From NCBI GenBank assembly GCA_963713085.1, contig CAVQKQ010000002.1, positions 1 to 64,000 on the forward strand: DNA of 64,000 bases, in the 5' to 3' direction. A program made the translations under genes and the position numbers. Each line of letters opens with the position of its first letter. Position 1 is the first letter of the stretch. The notes under the pieces are model-generated. The model saw nothing but the letters and a program-made list of their open reading frames with translations, ran no database searches and was not told where the DNA came from. Below, piece by piece: positions 16,457-24,580 of the stretch. This DNA comes from PFJX01 sp963713085. GTDB taxonomy: Bacteria > Pseudomonadota > Gammaproteobacteria > Burkholderiales > Thiobacillaceae.

Positions 16457-16984
16457 CGGCTCAAGACCTTGCCGGTTAACGCCGAGTGGATCATCGGTGG
16501 GCTGTGGATGAAACTGTAGTTCGAATGACCGATTCGCTCTGCCACCTGCCGTACAGCCCCCCAGCCAGTGCGACGCAACGGGTCGGGTGCGGGCTGACAC
16601 GGCTCCCGTGTTGTAGGTCGGCTTGGAGGCGGGTCCGGACCGATACCGCCCAAGGGAGCAGACCTTCAACCCAGTTGCAGCACGAAGGTCGGCAACCTGC
16701 ACAACACCGGCCATCGACCTGAGCCAACCTCACGGTCCGCAATGGCCGAACTACCGCCGTCTGAGGACCGGAGCCTAGCCGTCCGCTAAGAAGCGACAGC
16801 AGTCTCTTAGCTTGTTATTGACCCGACGCATTGGTCAGATCATAGGATCACCGCTTCCACATGGGATTACCGCGACCTCCAAGGGCCGCTTGCCAGCGCG
16901 ACGGCGCTGGGTTCCCGCGTTCCTGCCGCTGGATCAGGAAATGCGGCATTGGGAAGACTTTTCCTCGGATACCGCCGCGCTGAT
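16457..16984. other. Non-coding stretch with repeat sequences, downstream of the aor operon
   Basis: No gene is supported in 528 bp. It contains the right copy of the 126-bp inverted repeat (16626-16751) and then about 230 bp of unassigned sequence up to the stop of the small aor-linked gene. No intrinsic terminator for the leftward aor transcript is obvious. Confidence 0.5.
16626..16751. repeat. 126-bp inverted repeat, right copy
   Basis: The reverse complement of this stretch matches 14216-14341 end to end. The identity is highest in the half that faces away from the enclosed genes. No transposase frame or short target duplication was found at either copy. Confidence 0.9.
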
Positions 16985-17269
16985 TCAGCCGCCGCCCCGG
17001 TGCATGGCCAGATCCATGCGCGTCAGCAGGCGCTCGCACGCCGCCGCGTCGCCGGCGGAAAAACGCAGCCGCGCCAGCAGACGCGGCAGACTCAGGTTGG
17101 CGATGCGGCGCTCGCCGAGGGGATGCAGTTCGATGTCCAGCACGGCATCACCCCACTGCACACGGAACTTGAGAGGACCGCCCTCCGCCGCCGCCCCGAA
17201 AGCCAGGCGCAGGCCGTGGGCGAATTCGGCGGGCGTGGCGGACATCTCGCGCTCCAGGGTTTCCCGCAT
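16985..17269 (-). CDS. Small conserved-position gene at the end of the aor operon
   Basis: The 94-residue protein starts with an ATG whose last two bases begin the stop codon of the MoaD-like gene (ATGA overlap), so it is translationally coupled to the aor operon. The sequence (FRVQWGDAVLDIELHPLGERRIANLSLPRLLARLRF) suggests a small alpha/beta protein without Cys or membrane segments. Described aor operons contain a fifth gene, and this may be its counterpart. I cannot confirm homology. A role in cofactor insertion or assembly is a guess from position. Confidence 0.6.
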   Translation of the reverse strand: MRETLEREMSATPAEFAHGLRLAFGAAAEGGPLKFRVQWGDAVLDIELHPLGERRIANLSLPRLLARLRFSAGDAAACERLLTRMDLAMHRGGG

Positions 17270-17526
17270 CAGCCGCCGGCGATGGGCGGCCACACCGCCA
17301 ACTGGTCACCCGCGTTAAGGTGACGTGCCGGACGTTCGCCGGGGGCCAGGTAGACACCGTTCACCAGGACAAGGTGCACCATCCGCTCGGGCAATTGATA
17401 ACGCTTGAGGATGTCCGCCACCGTTTCATTCTCCCCGGCGTCCAGTTCCAGCCGGTTGTCCCGGCTACCGGCGGGCAGGTAGTCGGCGAGGCTGGCGAAC
17501 AGCTTAAGGGTGATTCGCATCGGCAT
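17269..17526 (-). CDS. aorD: MoaD-like sulfur-carrier protein of the aor operon
   Basis: The 85-residue protein has the MoaD beta-grasp sequence (MRITLKLFASLADYLP, then NETVADILKRYQLP and LVNGVYL) and ends IAGG, the diglycine tail needed for thiocarboxylation. It starts 7 bp after the aorC stop and overlaps the next gene by ATGA. Tungsten aldehyde oxidoreductase operons often carry such a gene, thought to supply dithiolene sulfur for the tungstopterin. A second ATG at 17520 is an alternative start. The symbol follows the operon order known from Aromatoleum and is provisional. Confidence 0.8.
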   Translation of the reverse strand: MPMRITLKLFASLADYLPAGSRDNRLELDAGENETVADILKRYQLPERMVHLVLVNGVYLAPGERPARHLNAGDQLAVWPPIAGG

Positions 17527-17533
17527 TGATGAT

Positions 17534-18793
17534 TCAGTGCAACAGGGCGGTGGGTTGCTGGCTGCATGCCACATAGGCCTCCGGGAAGCGCAGCGGTGAT
17601 TCCTTCAACACCTGTTTCCAGCGGCCCAGGCGGGTTCGGTTCTGGATCAGTCCGCGCAGGACGCCCACGTGCTGGGTGAGGCCAATGGCGGTGGCGCCGA
17701 TCAGTACGTCGCCCTGGAATTGCAGGCTGAGATAGCGGTAATGGTCCTGATCCATCAGTTCCACGCCGTCCTTATCCTCCGTGCCCCACCATTGGCCGAA
17801 GGAAGAGGAGATCAGCCCCAGAGTGGCCAGTACGTTGATGGCCAGGACTCCAGGTAGCCTGACCTCACGGCCGGCCATGTTCAGCGCGGCCACCCGGGCC
17901 TGGTCGGCGGCGTTGGGCTGGATGGCGGAGACCAGGTGGGCCCCGGTGAACAGGTCGGGCGCTTCGGCCACGTCGCCCGCCGCGTAGATGCCCGGCACCG
18001 ACGTCTCCATGCGATCGTTGACCAGTACCCCTTTGGCTACGTGGACCGGCGTACCCTCCAGGAAACTCACGTTGGGCACCACGCCGGCCGCGACGATGAG
18101 CAGGTCGCAGGGCAGGGTTTCGCCGGTGCTGAGCTTGATCCGCAAGGGGGCGTCACCGTCCGTGCTAATCCGTTCCACCTTGGCCTGGGTGCGCACCTTG
18201 ATGCCCTTGGCTTCCACCCATTCCCGGATCATGGTGCCCGCCTTGGGGGTCATCATGCGCGGCACCATGCGGTCGCCCATTTCCACCACGGTCAAATCCA
18301 CGCCCCGGGCCGCCAGGGCCTGCATGATGATGCAGCCGATGAAGCCGGCGCCCAACTGCACCACCCGGCTGCCCGGTTTCGCCAGGTCGGCGATGGCGCG
18401 GGCGTCCTCCAGGGTCCAGCAGGTCTGTACCTGGGGCAGGTCGATGCCGGGTATCGGTGGGCGCATGGGGTGAGAGCCGGTAGCCACCAGCAGGCGGTCG
18501 TAGCCTTCCCGGCCGCCGTCGTGGAACAGTACGCTGCGCTTGTCCGTGTCCAGCGCCACAGCCCGGCCCTCGCGTTGGGTAATGCGCAGCCCAGCAAAGT
18601 GGTCGGGGCTCTTGCGCAGGTAGGTCCCGGATTCGTCGATGCCGCTTTCCAGAAGATAGGGGATGGCCATGCGGGAATAGGGCGGTTCGGGTTCATTGCC
18701 GGCCAGGACGATCTCGCCGGCCGGGTCGGCTTGGCGCAGGGCCTCGGCAGCGATGACGCCGGTGGGGCCGTTGCCCAGGATCAGATATTTCAT
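17534..18793 (-). CDS. aorC: FAD-dependent subunit of tungsten aldehyde:ferredoxin oxidoreductase
   Basis: The 419-residue pyridine-nucleotide-disulfide-type flavoprotein has an N-terminal FAD motif (LGNGPTGVIAAEAL, residues 5-18), a central NAD(P) motif (LGAGFIGCIIMQAL) and the second FAD contact GIYAAGDVAEAPD. It would link the tungsten subunit to NAD+, as in the AorABC enzyme of Aromatoleum aromaticum. The start is fixed by GGAGG 7 nt before ATG 18793. About 110 bp with a 61-bp palindromic repeat separates it from aorB, which may lower its expression relative to AorB. The longer frame through aorB is spurious. Confidence 0.88.
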   Translation of the reverse strand: MKYLILGNGPTGVIAAEALRQADPAGEIVLAGNEPEPPYSRMAIPYLLESGIDESGTYLRKSPDHFAGLRITQREGRAVALDTDKRSVLFHDGGREGYDRLLVATGSHPMRPPIPGIDLPQVQTCWTLEDARAIADLAKPGSRVVQLGAGFIGCIIMQALAARGVDLTVVEMGDRMVPRMMTPKAGTMIREWVEAKGIKVRTQAKVERISTDGDAPLRIKLSTGETLPCDLLIVAAGVVPNVSFLEGTPVHVAKGVLVNDRMETSVPGIYAAGDVAEAPDLFTGAHLVSAIQPNAADQARVAALNMAGREVRLPGVLAINVLATLGLISSSFGQWWGTEDKDGVELMDQDHYRYLSLQFQGDVLIGATAIGLTQHVGVLRGLIQNRTRLGRWKQVLKESPLRFPEAYVACSQQPTALLH

Positions 18794-18829
18794 GGGGATT
18801 CCTCCATGGTTCGGTGGTCCGCCAACAGC

Positions 18830-18891
18830 ACCCCCTCCCGCGCGACCGCGCACCCCTCCCCCGCGAGCGGGAGAGGGGCTGGGGGAGAGGG
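18830..18891. repeat. 61-bp GC-rich palindromic repeat, copy inside the aor operon
   Basis: The reverse complement starts ccctctcccccagcccctct and matches the repeat at 9731-9791 with only a few differences. It sits between aorB and aorC, where the RNA would form a stable hairpin. Confidence 0.85.
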
Positions 18892-18899
18892 AAACCGAT

Positions 18900-20747
18900 C
18901 TATAGCCCCAGCCGTTCCAGGGTGTCGGCCTTGGGCACGCCCTCCGTGTCCCAGCCTCGCAGTTCATAGTACTCCGGCAGCATGGTGGCCAAGCCGTTGA
19001 CCAGGCCCTTGGCCGGGCCGGTCTTGGCCGGCTCGGTGGTAAGGCGGGGCGGCAGGTTGTCGTCCTTCTTAGTGAGGCCGGCGGCCAGGTTGAACTGCTT
19101 TTCCATGTTCCAGATGCGCTCGCCCACCAAGTTGAGTTTGTCCAGTGACCAGTCCCCTTCACAGGCGGCCTCGATCTGCGGCTGGACGTCGCCCAGGCCC
19201 CAGGCGAAGCTGGTGAACAGGCACAGGCCCGAGGAATCGAACACCGCGGTGGCGTCCTGGAAGGCCTTGACCAGGCCCGGCTTGCCCTCGGTGACCAGAG
19301 GGTCGGTCTTGACCGGGATGCCGAGCACCTCGGAAGCGACGGTATAGCCGCGCAGGTGGCAGGCGCCGCGGTTGGAGGTGGCATAGGCCAGGCCCATGCC
19401 CTGGATGCCGCGGGAGTCATAGGCCGGAAATTCCTGGCCCTTGACCGTCATGGACAGTTCCGGGTGGCCGTACTTGGCGCATAGGCGTTTCGAGCCCAGG
19501 CCCAGTTCCTTGCCGAAGCCCTCGCCCTTGGCGGTCATCTCGGTCAGCGTGGCCAGGGCCTGGGCCGAGCCGAACGGGGCTTCCAGGCCGATCTGTTCCT
19601 TGCTCAGTACGCCCATGTCGTACAACTCCATGGCCGCGCCGACGGTGGCGCCGAACGAGATCGGGTCCATGCCGACCTCGTTGCACACCATGTTGGCGTA
19701 GGTCAGGGCCTCCAGGTCGCCCACCCCGTTGGCCGCGCCCAGGGCCCAGGCCGCCTCGTACTCCAGGCCGCCGGTGGCGCCCCAGTATTCCGGCTTGTTG
19801 ACCACGGTGAAGTGCTTCTGGTCCATCTGGGAGATACGGCCGCAGGCGATGGTGCAGCCGAAGCAGGCGGCATTGGTGACCAGGTTGGCCTTGCCGTCGC
19901 TGGGGCGCTTCTCGTGCATGGCCTCGCCGCCGATCTTGCCGGCGCTCTCGAACTGCACGTCGCGGTGGTTGCGGGTGGGCAGGGCGCCCATCTCGTTGAT
20001 CACGTTCATCAGCACCTGGGTGCCGAATTTGGGCAGGCCCTGGCCGGTGACTGCGTTGTCCGCCAGGATCTTCTTTTTCTCGGTAGTGACTTTAAGGAAT
20101 GCGGGAAAGTCCTTGATTCCAGAGAGCCCCATGGTGCCGCGAATGGCTACCGCCTTGAGGTTCTTGGAACCCATCACCGTGCCCACGCCGGAGCGGCCGG
20201 CGGCCCGATGCAGGTCGTTGACCACGCAGGCATACAGCACGCCGTTTTCACCCGCCTGGCCGATGGAGGAGACCCGGATCTGGGGATCCTGGTGGCCGGA
20301 CTTGATGGCCTCCTCGGTCTCCCAGGTGGTCTTGCCCCACAGGTGGGTAGCATCGCGCAGCTCGGCCCGGTCGTTTTCCAGGTAGAGGTAGACCGGCTTG
20401 GGCGACTTGCCCTCGAAGATGATCATGTCCCAGCCGGCGAATTTCATCTCGGCGCCGAAGAAGCCCCCGGAGTTGGAGCAGGCGATGGCGCCGGTCAGCG
20501 GCCCCTTGGTCACCACCGTGTAGCGGCCGCCGGTGGAGGCCATGGTGCCGGTGAGAGGGCCGGTGGACATGATCAGTTTGTTGTCGGGGGAAAGGGGGTC
20601 GACCTTGGGATCGATCTCTTCAACCAGATATTTGCTGGCCAGGCCCCGGGAACCCAGGTAGTCCATGGCCCATTCCATGTTCAGGGGTTCCGGTGCACAG
20701 GTGCCGGTAGTCAGATTGACGCGCAATACCTTTCTGTTCCAAGCCAT
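18900..20747 (-). CDS. aorB: Tungsten-containing aldehyde:ferredoxin oxidoreductase, catalytic subunit
   Basis: Oxidises aldehydes to acids, and may also reduce acids, at a bis-tungstopterin site with a nearby [4Fe-4S] cluster. The 615-residue length matches the AOR family. The N-terminus MAWNRKVLRVNLTTG is typical. Further landmarks are the Gly-rich GRYTVVTKGPLTGAIACSNSGG, the pterin-binding HRAAGRSGVGTVMGSKNLKA, the cluster Cys motif CFGCTIACGR and a fourth Cys in SSGLCLF. YATSNRGACHLRG forms the second pterin site. ATG 20747 has GGAGGAG upstream. It lies 13 bp after aorA. The likely substrate range, aromatic or short-chain aldehydes, is not evident from the sequence. Confidence 0.95.
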   Translation of the reverse strand: MAWNRKVLRVNLTTGTCAPEPLNMEWAMDYLGSRGLASKYLVEEIDPKVDPLSPDNKLIMSTGPLTGTMASTGGRYTVVTKGPLTGAIACSNSGGFFGAEMKFAGWDMIIFEGKSPKPVYLYLENDRAELRDATHLWGKTTWETEEAIKSGHQDPQIRVSSIGQAGENGVLYACVVNDLHRAAGRSGVGTVMGSKNLKAVAIRGTMGLSGIKDFPAFLKVTTEKKKILADNAVTGQGLPKFGTQVLMNVINEMGALPTRNHRDVQFESAGKIGGEAMHEKRPSDGKANLVTNAACFGCTIACGRISQMDQKHFTVVNKPEYWGATGGLEYEAAWALGAANGVGDLEALTYANMVCNEVGMDPISFGATVGAAMELYDMGVLSKEQIGLEAPFGSAQALATLTEMTAKGEGFGKELGLGSKRLCAKYGHPELSMTVKGQEFPAYDSRGIQGMGLAYATSNRGACHLRGYTVASEVLGIPVKTDPLVTEGKPGLVKAFQDATAVFDSSGLCLFTSFAWGLGDVQPQIEAACEGDWSLDKLNLVGERIWNMEKQFNLAAGLTKKDDNLPPRLTTEPAKTGPAKGLVNGLATMLPEYYELRGWDTEGVPKADTLERLGL

Positions 20748-20760
20748 GATCGTCTCCTCC

Positions 20761-21231
20761 TCAAAGCACCGCGGCGTTGGCGCGGCCGGCCCAGGCGCGC
20801 ATCCGGTCCAGCCCGGTCCAGTCGGCGTCCACATAGGTGATGGCGCCGGTGGGACAGGCCTTGGCGCATTCCGGATCGCCGCCGCACAAGTCGCATTTCT
20901 GGACCTTGCCCACGTCGGCCATGTAATTGATGGTGCCGAAGGGGCAGGCGATGGTGCAAACCTTGCAGCCCACGCAGGTGTCTTCCAGCACGTATTTCGC
21001 GCCTGTCAGGCTATCCATCTTGATGGCCTCCACCGGACAGGAGTGCAGGCACCAGGCTTCGCTGCACTGGGTACAGGTGTAAGGCACCTTGCGCCCTTCG
21101 TGCTCGAAGTCGAATACCTTGATGCGGGATTTGGACGGATTGAAGGCCCCGGTGTGCTCGTAGGAGCAGGCCATCTCGCACTGCAGGCAGCCGGTGCACT
21201 TGACCGGGTCGATATATAAGGATTTTTGCAT
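20761..21231 (-). CDS. aorA: Ferredoxin-like electron-transfer subunit of the AOR complex
   Basis: The 156-residue protein has sixteen cluster-binding Cys, enough for four [4Fe-4S] clusters: CTGCLQCEMAC (residues 12-22), CTQCSEAWCLHSC, CVGCKVCTIAC and CDLCGGDPECAKAC, with the usual CP turns. It is built like the DmsB/HycB family and would wire AorB to AorC. In A. aromaticum the homologous subunit forms filaments. The start ATG 21231 follows GAGGAG. It is the first gene of the operon, so the control region is the 368 bp upstream. Confidence 0.93.
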   Translation of the reverse strand: MQKSLYIDPVKCTGCLQCEMACSYEHTGAFNPSKSRIKVFDFEHEGRKVPYTCTQCSEAWCLHSCPVEAIKMDSLTGAKYVLEDTCVGCKVCTIACPFGTINYMADVGKVQKCDLCGGDPECAKACPTGAITYVDADWTGLDRMRAWAGRANAAVL

Positions 21232-21599
21232 GTCAGCTCCTCACTCCGGTGGCATCAGGAACCTTGGCGATCCCGACGGTAAATATATAAGAATTTGGTG
21301 TGGTGACTTGTTTTGACACGTGTTCATAACCACGTCTCCATATATTTGTTTACCTCTTAATTCCCACAATACAACCCTACTGCCAGTGGAAAAGCGCCAA
21401 GTGGCTACCCAAGTTCGATCGCAGACCGGCAACGCAGGAACTTGGTGCAACCTGTGGAATCAATGATAAGTGTTTCACATTGAGGACACTTACAGCACGC
21501 GTTCTGACATGGCGGGGTCGAGTCGATAGTCCGGGCAAAGACAGCCAAATGGGTTTCCATACCCCATGCGGCGGATTGGAAGCTCAAAGGAGAAAGCGC
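21232..21599. promoter_or_regulatory. Divergent control region between aorA and msrB, with AT-rich inverted elements
   Basis: No gene is visible here. Two AT-rich elements face each other about 50 bp apart: ggtaaatatata at 21279-21290 and tatatttgtttacc at 21341-21354. The second shares tatatttgttt with 9811-9821 before moeA2. Between them is the palindrome acacgtgt (21316-21323). A candidate -10 (TATATT on the minus strand, near 21285) overlaps the first element, but no clear -35 can be placed. Binding of a molybdate/tungstate-sensing regulator would fit; which one is unknown. Confidence 0.45.
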
Positions 21600-22121
21600 A
21601 TGAAGCGGATGATGGTGTTGCTCGCGGCCCTGCTTTTCGGCGGACAGGCGGTGGCATGGAACGGCAGCGGGTTCAGCAAGCCGGATCCGGCTAGGCTGAA
21701 ACATTTCCTCACCACCGAACAATACCGGGTCACCCAGGAAGACGGCACGGAAAGGCCTTTTCACAACAGCTACTGGCACAACGAGAAGGAAGGGATCTAT
21801 GTCGATGTGGTATCTGGGGAACCCTTGTTCAGTTCCCTGGACAAGTACGATTCCGGTACCGGCTGGCCCAGCTTTACCAAGCCGCTGGTCCCCGCCAACG
21901 TGGTCATGCGCTCGGACCATACGCTGGGCATGACACGGGTCGAGGTGCGCAGCAGGTATGCCGATTCCCATCTCGGCCACGTTTTCGACGATGGACCCGC
22001 GCCCACCCGCAAGCGGTTCTGCATGAACTCCGCTTCCTTGCGGTTCATCCCCAAGGAGGATCTGGTCAAGGCGGGCTACGGCGAATATCGAGCCCTGTTC
22101 GACAAGGTGGCCAAAAAGTAG
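21600..22121 (+). CDS. msrB: Periplasmic peptide-methionine (R)-S-oxide reductase
   Basis: The 173-residue protein begins with a signal peptide (MKRMMVLLAALLFGGQAVA-WNG), so it repairs oxidised methionine outside the cytoplasm. MsrB hallmarks are YDSGTGWPSFTKP, the RVEVRSRYADSHLGHVFDDGP block and the catalytic Cys in RFCMNSASLRF. The resolving Cys usually found in the GCGWPSF motif is Thr here, and the two zinc-binding CxxC pairs are missing, so regeneration must differ from standard MsrB. ATG 21600 has AAAGGAG upstream. Confidence 0.88.
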   Translation: MKRMMVLLAALLFGGQAVAWNGSGFSKPDPARLKHFLTTEQYRVTQEDGTERPFHNSYWHNEKEGIYVDVVSGEPLFSSLDKYDSGTGWPSFTKPLVPANVVMRSDHTLGMTRVEVRSRYADSHLGHVFDDGPAPTRKRFCMNSASLRFIPKEDLVKAGYGEYRALFDKVAKK

Positions 22122-22207
22122 CCGCATGGCCGATCCCAAGGCCATTCCATTCCGTTCCACATAGCAAAATGGCCGCGTCAAGGATAGTCGGCCTGGTGGA
22201 GGTGTTC

Positions 22208-22903
22208 TTAAACCTCGGCGAACAGGATTTCGAACATGCGCTGCCGTTTGGCCGCCCCGAGTCCGCGTAAAACCGCGATAGCCTTCTTCTCCACCTGTTC
22301 GTCGCGGGACAGGGAATATTCGATCACCAGCTTGCGCCAGGCCTCGGCCAGGTCCGGATCTGAGGCGCGCAACTGCTTGAGTGCCTGGCTGACCCCCGAC
22401 ACCCCTTTGAGGTCATAGAAGGTCAGGCCCAGGTTGTGCCAGGCCAGGAGATAGTCCGGATTGATCCGCACCGCTTCCCGGTAGGTCTCCATGGCTTCAT
22501 GGAAATGCCGGCTATCCCGGTAGGCATTTCCCAGATTGTTGAGGGCGTAGACGTCGCCCGGCTCGATGCGCAGATCCTTCCGATAGGCATCGATGGCCTC
22601 CGGGTACTGCTTGAGTTCACTGAACGCGCGTCCCAGGACGAACCAGGCGGTGGCGTCTTCGGGCGCGCTGTCGGTCCAGCGCAGGCCCCAATCACGCAAG
22701 CCCTGCCAATCCTGGCTTCGTTCCAGCATGGCGGCATGGGCCAGCCACTCGGCCTCGGGAAAAGTGCCATGCGCCGCTTGATTGCCGGCGCTCCGGACCG
22801 CATCGCCGGCACGGTCCATATCCTGGGCCAAGCCCGCATAGCTCAGGAATAACAAGATCGGAAAAAGCAATATGTGTGAAGCGATGGGTTTCATGGGGGA
22901 CAA
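22208..22903 (-). CDS. Exported tetratricopeptide-repeat protein
   Basis: The 231-residue product has a signal peptide (HILLFPILLFLSYAGLA-QDM). It then has at least three TPR motifs, with typical A-W-F-V-L-G-R-A-F, A-L-N-N-L-G-N-A-Y and A-W-H-N-L-G-L-T-F helices at about residues 85-180. TPRs bind other proteins, so it is probably a periplasmic scaffold. No partner can be named. The gene stands alone between msrB and the HDOD gene. Confidence 0.75.
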   Translation of the reverse strand: MSPMKPIASHILLFPILLFLSYAGLAQDMDRAGDAVRSAGNQAAHGTFPEAEWLAHAAMLERSQDWQGLRDWGLRWTDSAPEDATAWFVLGRAFSELKQYPEAIDAYRKDLRIEPGDVYALNNLGNAYRDSRHFHEAMETYREAVRINPDYLLAWHNLGLTFYDLKGVSGVSQALKQLRASDPDLAEAWRKLVIEYSLSRDEQVEKKAIAVLRGLGAAKRQRMFEILFAEV

Positions 22904-22978
22904 GCGAGTCTCGCGGAAAATTCGGAGATACCTGAAAGCTTAATCTCCCATCCCGGTCTTTGCGAATCTCGAAGGATG

Positions 22979-24580
22979 CTATTGCTTGATCTTCGCCAGT
23001 CCCCGTGCCGCCTGGAGGCAAAGCATCTTGAAATCGGTATAGGTGAGTGGGTCGAGACCGCACTGACCATGGCCCCTGTCGGCGTAGATCAGACCTACCG
23101 CCCGAGTGCCTTGGAACAGGCTCATGGCATAGAAGTCGCCGGCTCCGATCTTGGCCTGCAGGTCCGGGTTGACCATGGGCCAAAGCTTTTCGCGATTGTC
23201 CGCGTTGACCCAGACCCCCTGCATCTTGCCCATCAGCTGGTTGAAGAGATCTTTGCTGCCCAACTCGAATTCGAACTGACGCAACGGGTCGCCAACTGGG
23301 ATGCCCAGGGTAAAGCGGGATTTCACCTTGGTTCCGTCGGGGGTGACCATGGCGAACAGGATGCGGGTCAGGCCCAGTCCGGTATGCAGTCCCTTGAGGA
23401 TGATGGCCGACATCTGGTTGAGGCTCAGAGTGCCGTCAAGATGGCTCTCGATGCCCTTGAGCGTCTCGCGCAACACCCGTTTGTCCGGCATGGGACAGAC
23501 CGCGGGCTCGGGCTCCACCTCGGGGGGCGGCGTCGGCACCGCGGCGGGCATTGCTAGGGTAGGGACATCAATACTCGGTGATGGGGCTTGCGGGGTAGGG
23601 GGGGCAGGGTGGGAAGCGGCCACCGGAACCGGTTGCGGAGCGGCGATACCGCTACTCCCGGTGTCCGCATCGGCGGCCGGCATGGTCTCGATGTCTTCCG
23701 CGTCCACCGGCCATTCACCCGGCAGCATCGGGCCCCAGGTAGCCGCGGCTGGGGCGGGCAGCCAGTTTCCGGCCCGGGCGACCCGGGCGGCGTTCATGTG
23801 CACCGTCGCGATGACATCCTCCATCGGCGTATTTTCAATGGCGGCAATGGCGGCATACTGCTCCGGCAGACCTTCATCCCACCAGCCCCGCTCGCTACGG
23901 CGGGCAATTTCGCAGCAGGCATTCAGGATGGTTTGTCGGGGTTTGTCCGCTTGTGCTTTGTCCAGCAGATCCAGCAGGGTTGCCGGAATATTCCAGGTTT
24001 CCAGCAACTGCTTGCGAAGTGCCTCCAGCGGCATTCCGAGGGCCTCGGTTTCCGCCGCTTCATCCGACATGCGGGTACGCAACCGCTTTAGTTGCAACGC
24101 CGCATCCGGCGCCCGCAGCCAGAGCAGGAATTCCGGTATCGCTTGGAGCAGGGCGGCGACCTGGAGTTCTTCCGCCCTGGTGTCGGTATGCAGCACGGCG
24201 AAATCCCGCGCTTGCCAGGCGGCATGCTGGGCGCGTCGGGTCAGCGCATAGAGGGCGTGTGGGACTCGCTGATCCTGTTGGGGCAAGCTGTTCTCCACCA
24301 TTGGCCAATCCCGGGCGCCATCCAGGAACACGCCGATGCCCTGCATCATCAAGGCGTGTTCCACCGTGACGACTTCCGTGCCGTGGCGGGGTCCGACCCG
24401 CTTGTTGATGGCGTGCAGCGCCTGGAAGCTTGCCAGGGGGTCGGCCAGAATTTCCTTGGCCACTTCCCGTGCGCTTATCCGGTCGCGCTTGGGCTCAAGT
24501 TCGGCCAGCGCCTCATGGGTCCGACGGAAGATGGGAATCACGCCGGGCTGCAGGACCTCGAGCCACGCCTCGGGGGTCAT
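22979..24580 (-). CDS. HDOD-domain signalling protein with a C-terminal GAF-like domain
   Basis: The 533-residue cytoplasmic protein has an N-terminal HDOD-like helical domain (about residues 10-270), a Pro/Ala/Val-rich linker (about 290-350) and a C-terminal GAF-like region (about 360-530) with GLGLTRILFAMVTPDG and GDFYAMSLFQGTRAVGLIYADRG. HDOD proteins act in signalling without the HD catalytic residues. Its ATG overlaps the stop of the upstream methyltransferase gene by four bases, and that gene overlaps motB. A role connected with motility is therefore plausible but inferred. Confidence 0.75.
   Translation of the reverse strand: MTPEAWLEVLQPGVIPIFRRTHEALAELEPKRDRISAREVAKEILADPLASFQALHAINKRVGPRHGTEVVTVEHALMMQGIGVFLDGARDWPMVENSLPQQDQRVPHALYALTRRAQHAAWQARDFAVLHTDTRAEELQVAALLQAIPEFLLWLRAPDAALQLKRLRTRMSDEAAETEALGMPLEALRKQLLETWNIPATLLDLLDKAQADKPRQTILNACCEIARRSERGWWDEGLPEQYAAIAAIENTPMEDVIATVHMNAARVARAGNWLPAPAAATWGPMLPGEWPVDAEDIETMPAADADTGSSGIAAPQPVPVAASHPAPPTPQAPSPSIDVPTLAMPAAVPTPPPEVEPEPAVCPMPDKRVLRETLKGIESHLDGTLSLNQMSAIILKGLHTGLGLTRILFAMVTPDGTKVKSRFTLGIPVGDPLRQFEFELGSKDLFNQLMGKMQGVWVNADNREKLWPMVNPDLQAKIGAGDFYAMSLFQGTRAVGLIYADRGHGQCGLDPLTYTDFKMLCLQAARGLAKIKQ

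Noticed and set aside
12058..16984. Integron-style attC sites in the accessory interval
   Set aside because: Repeats and small genes suggest it, but no paired GTTRRRY/RYYYAAC cores could be read and no integrase is in the window.
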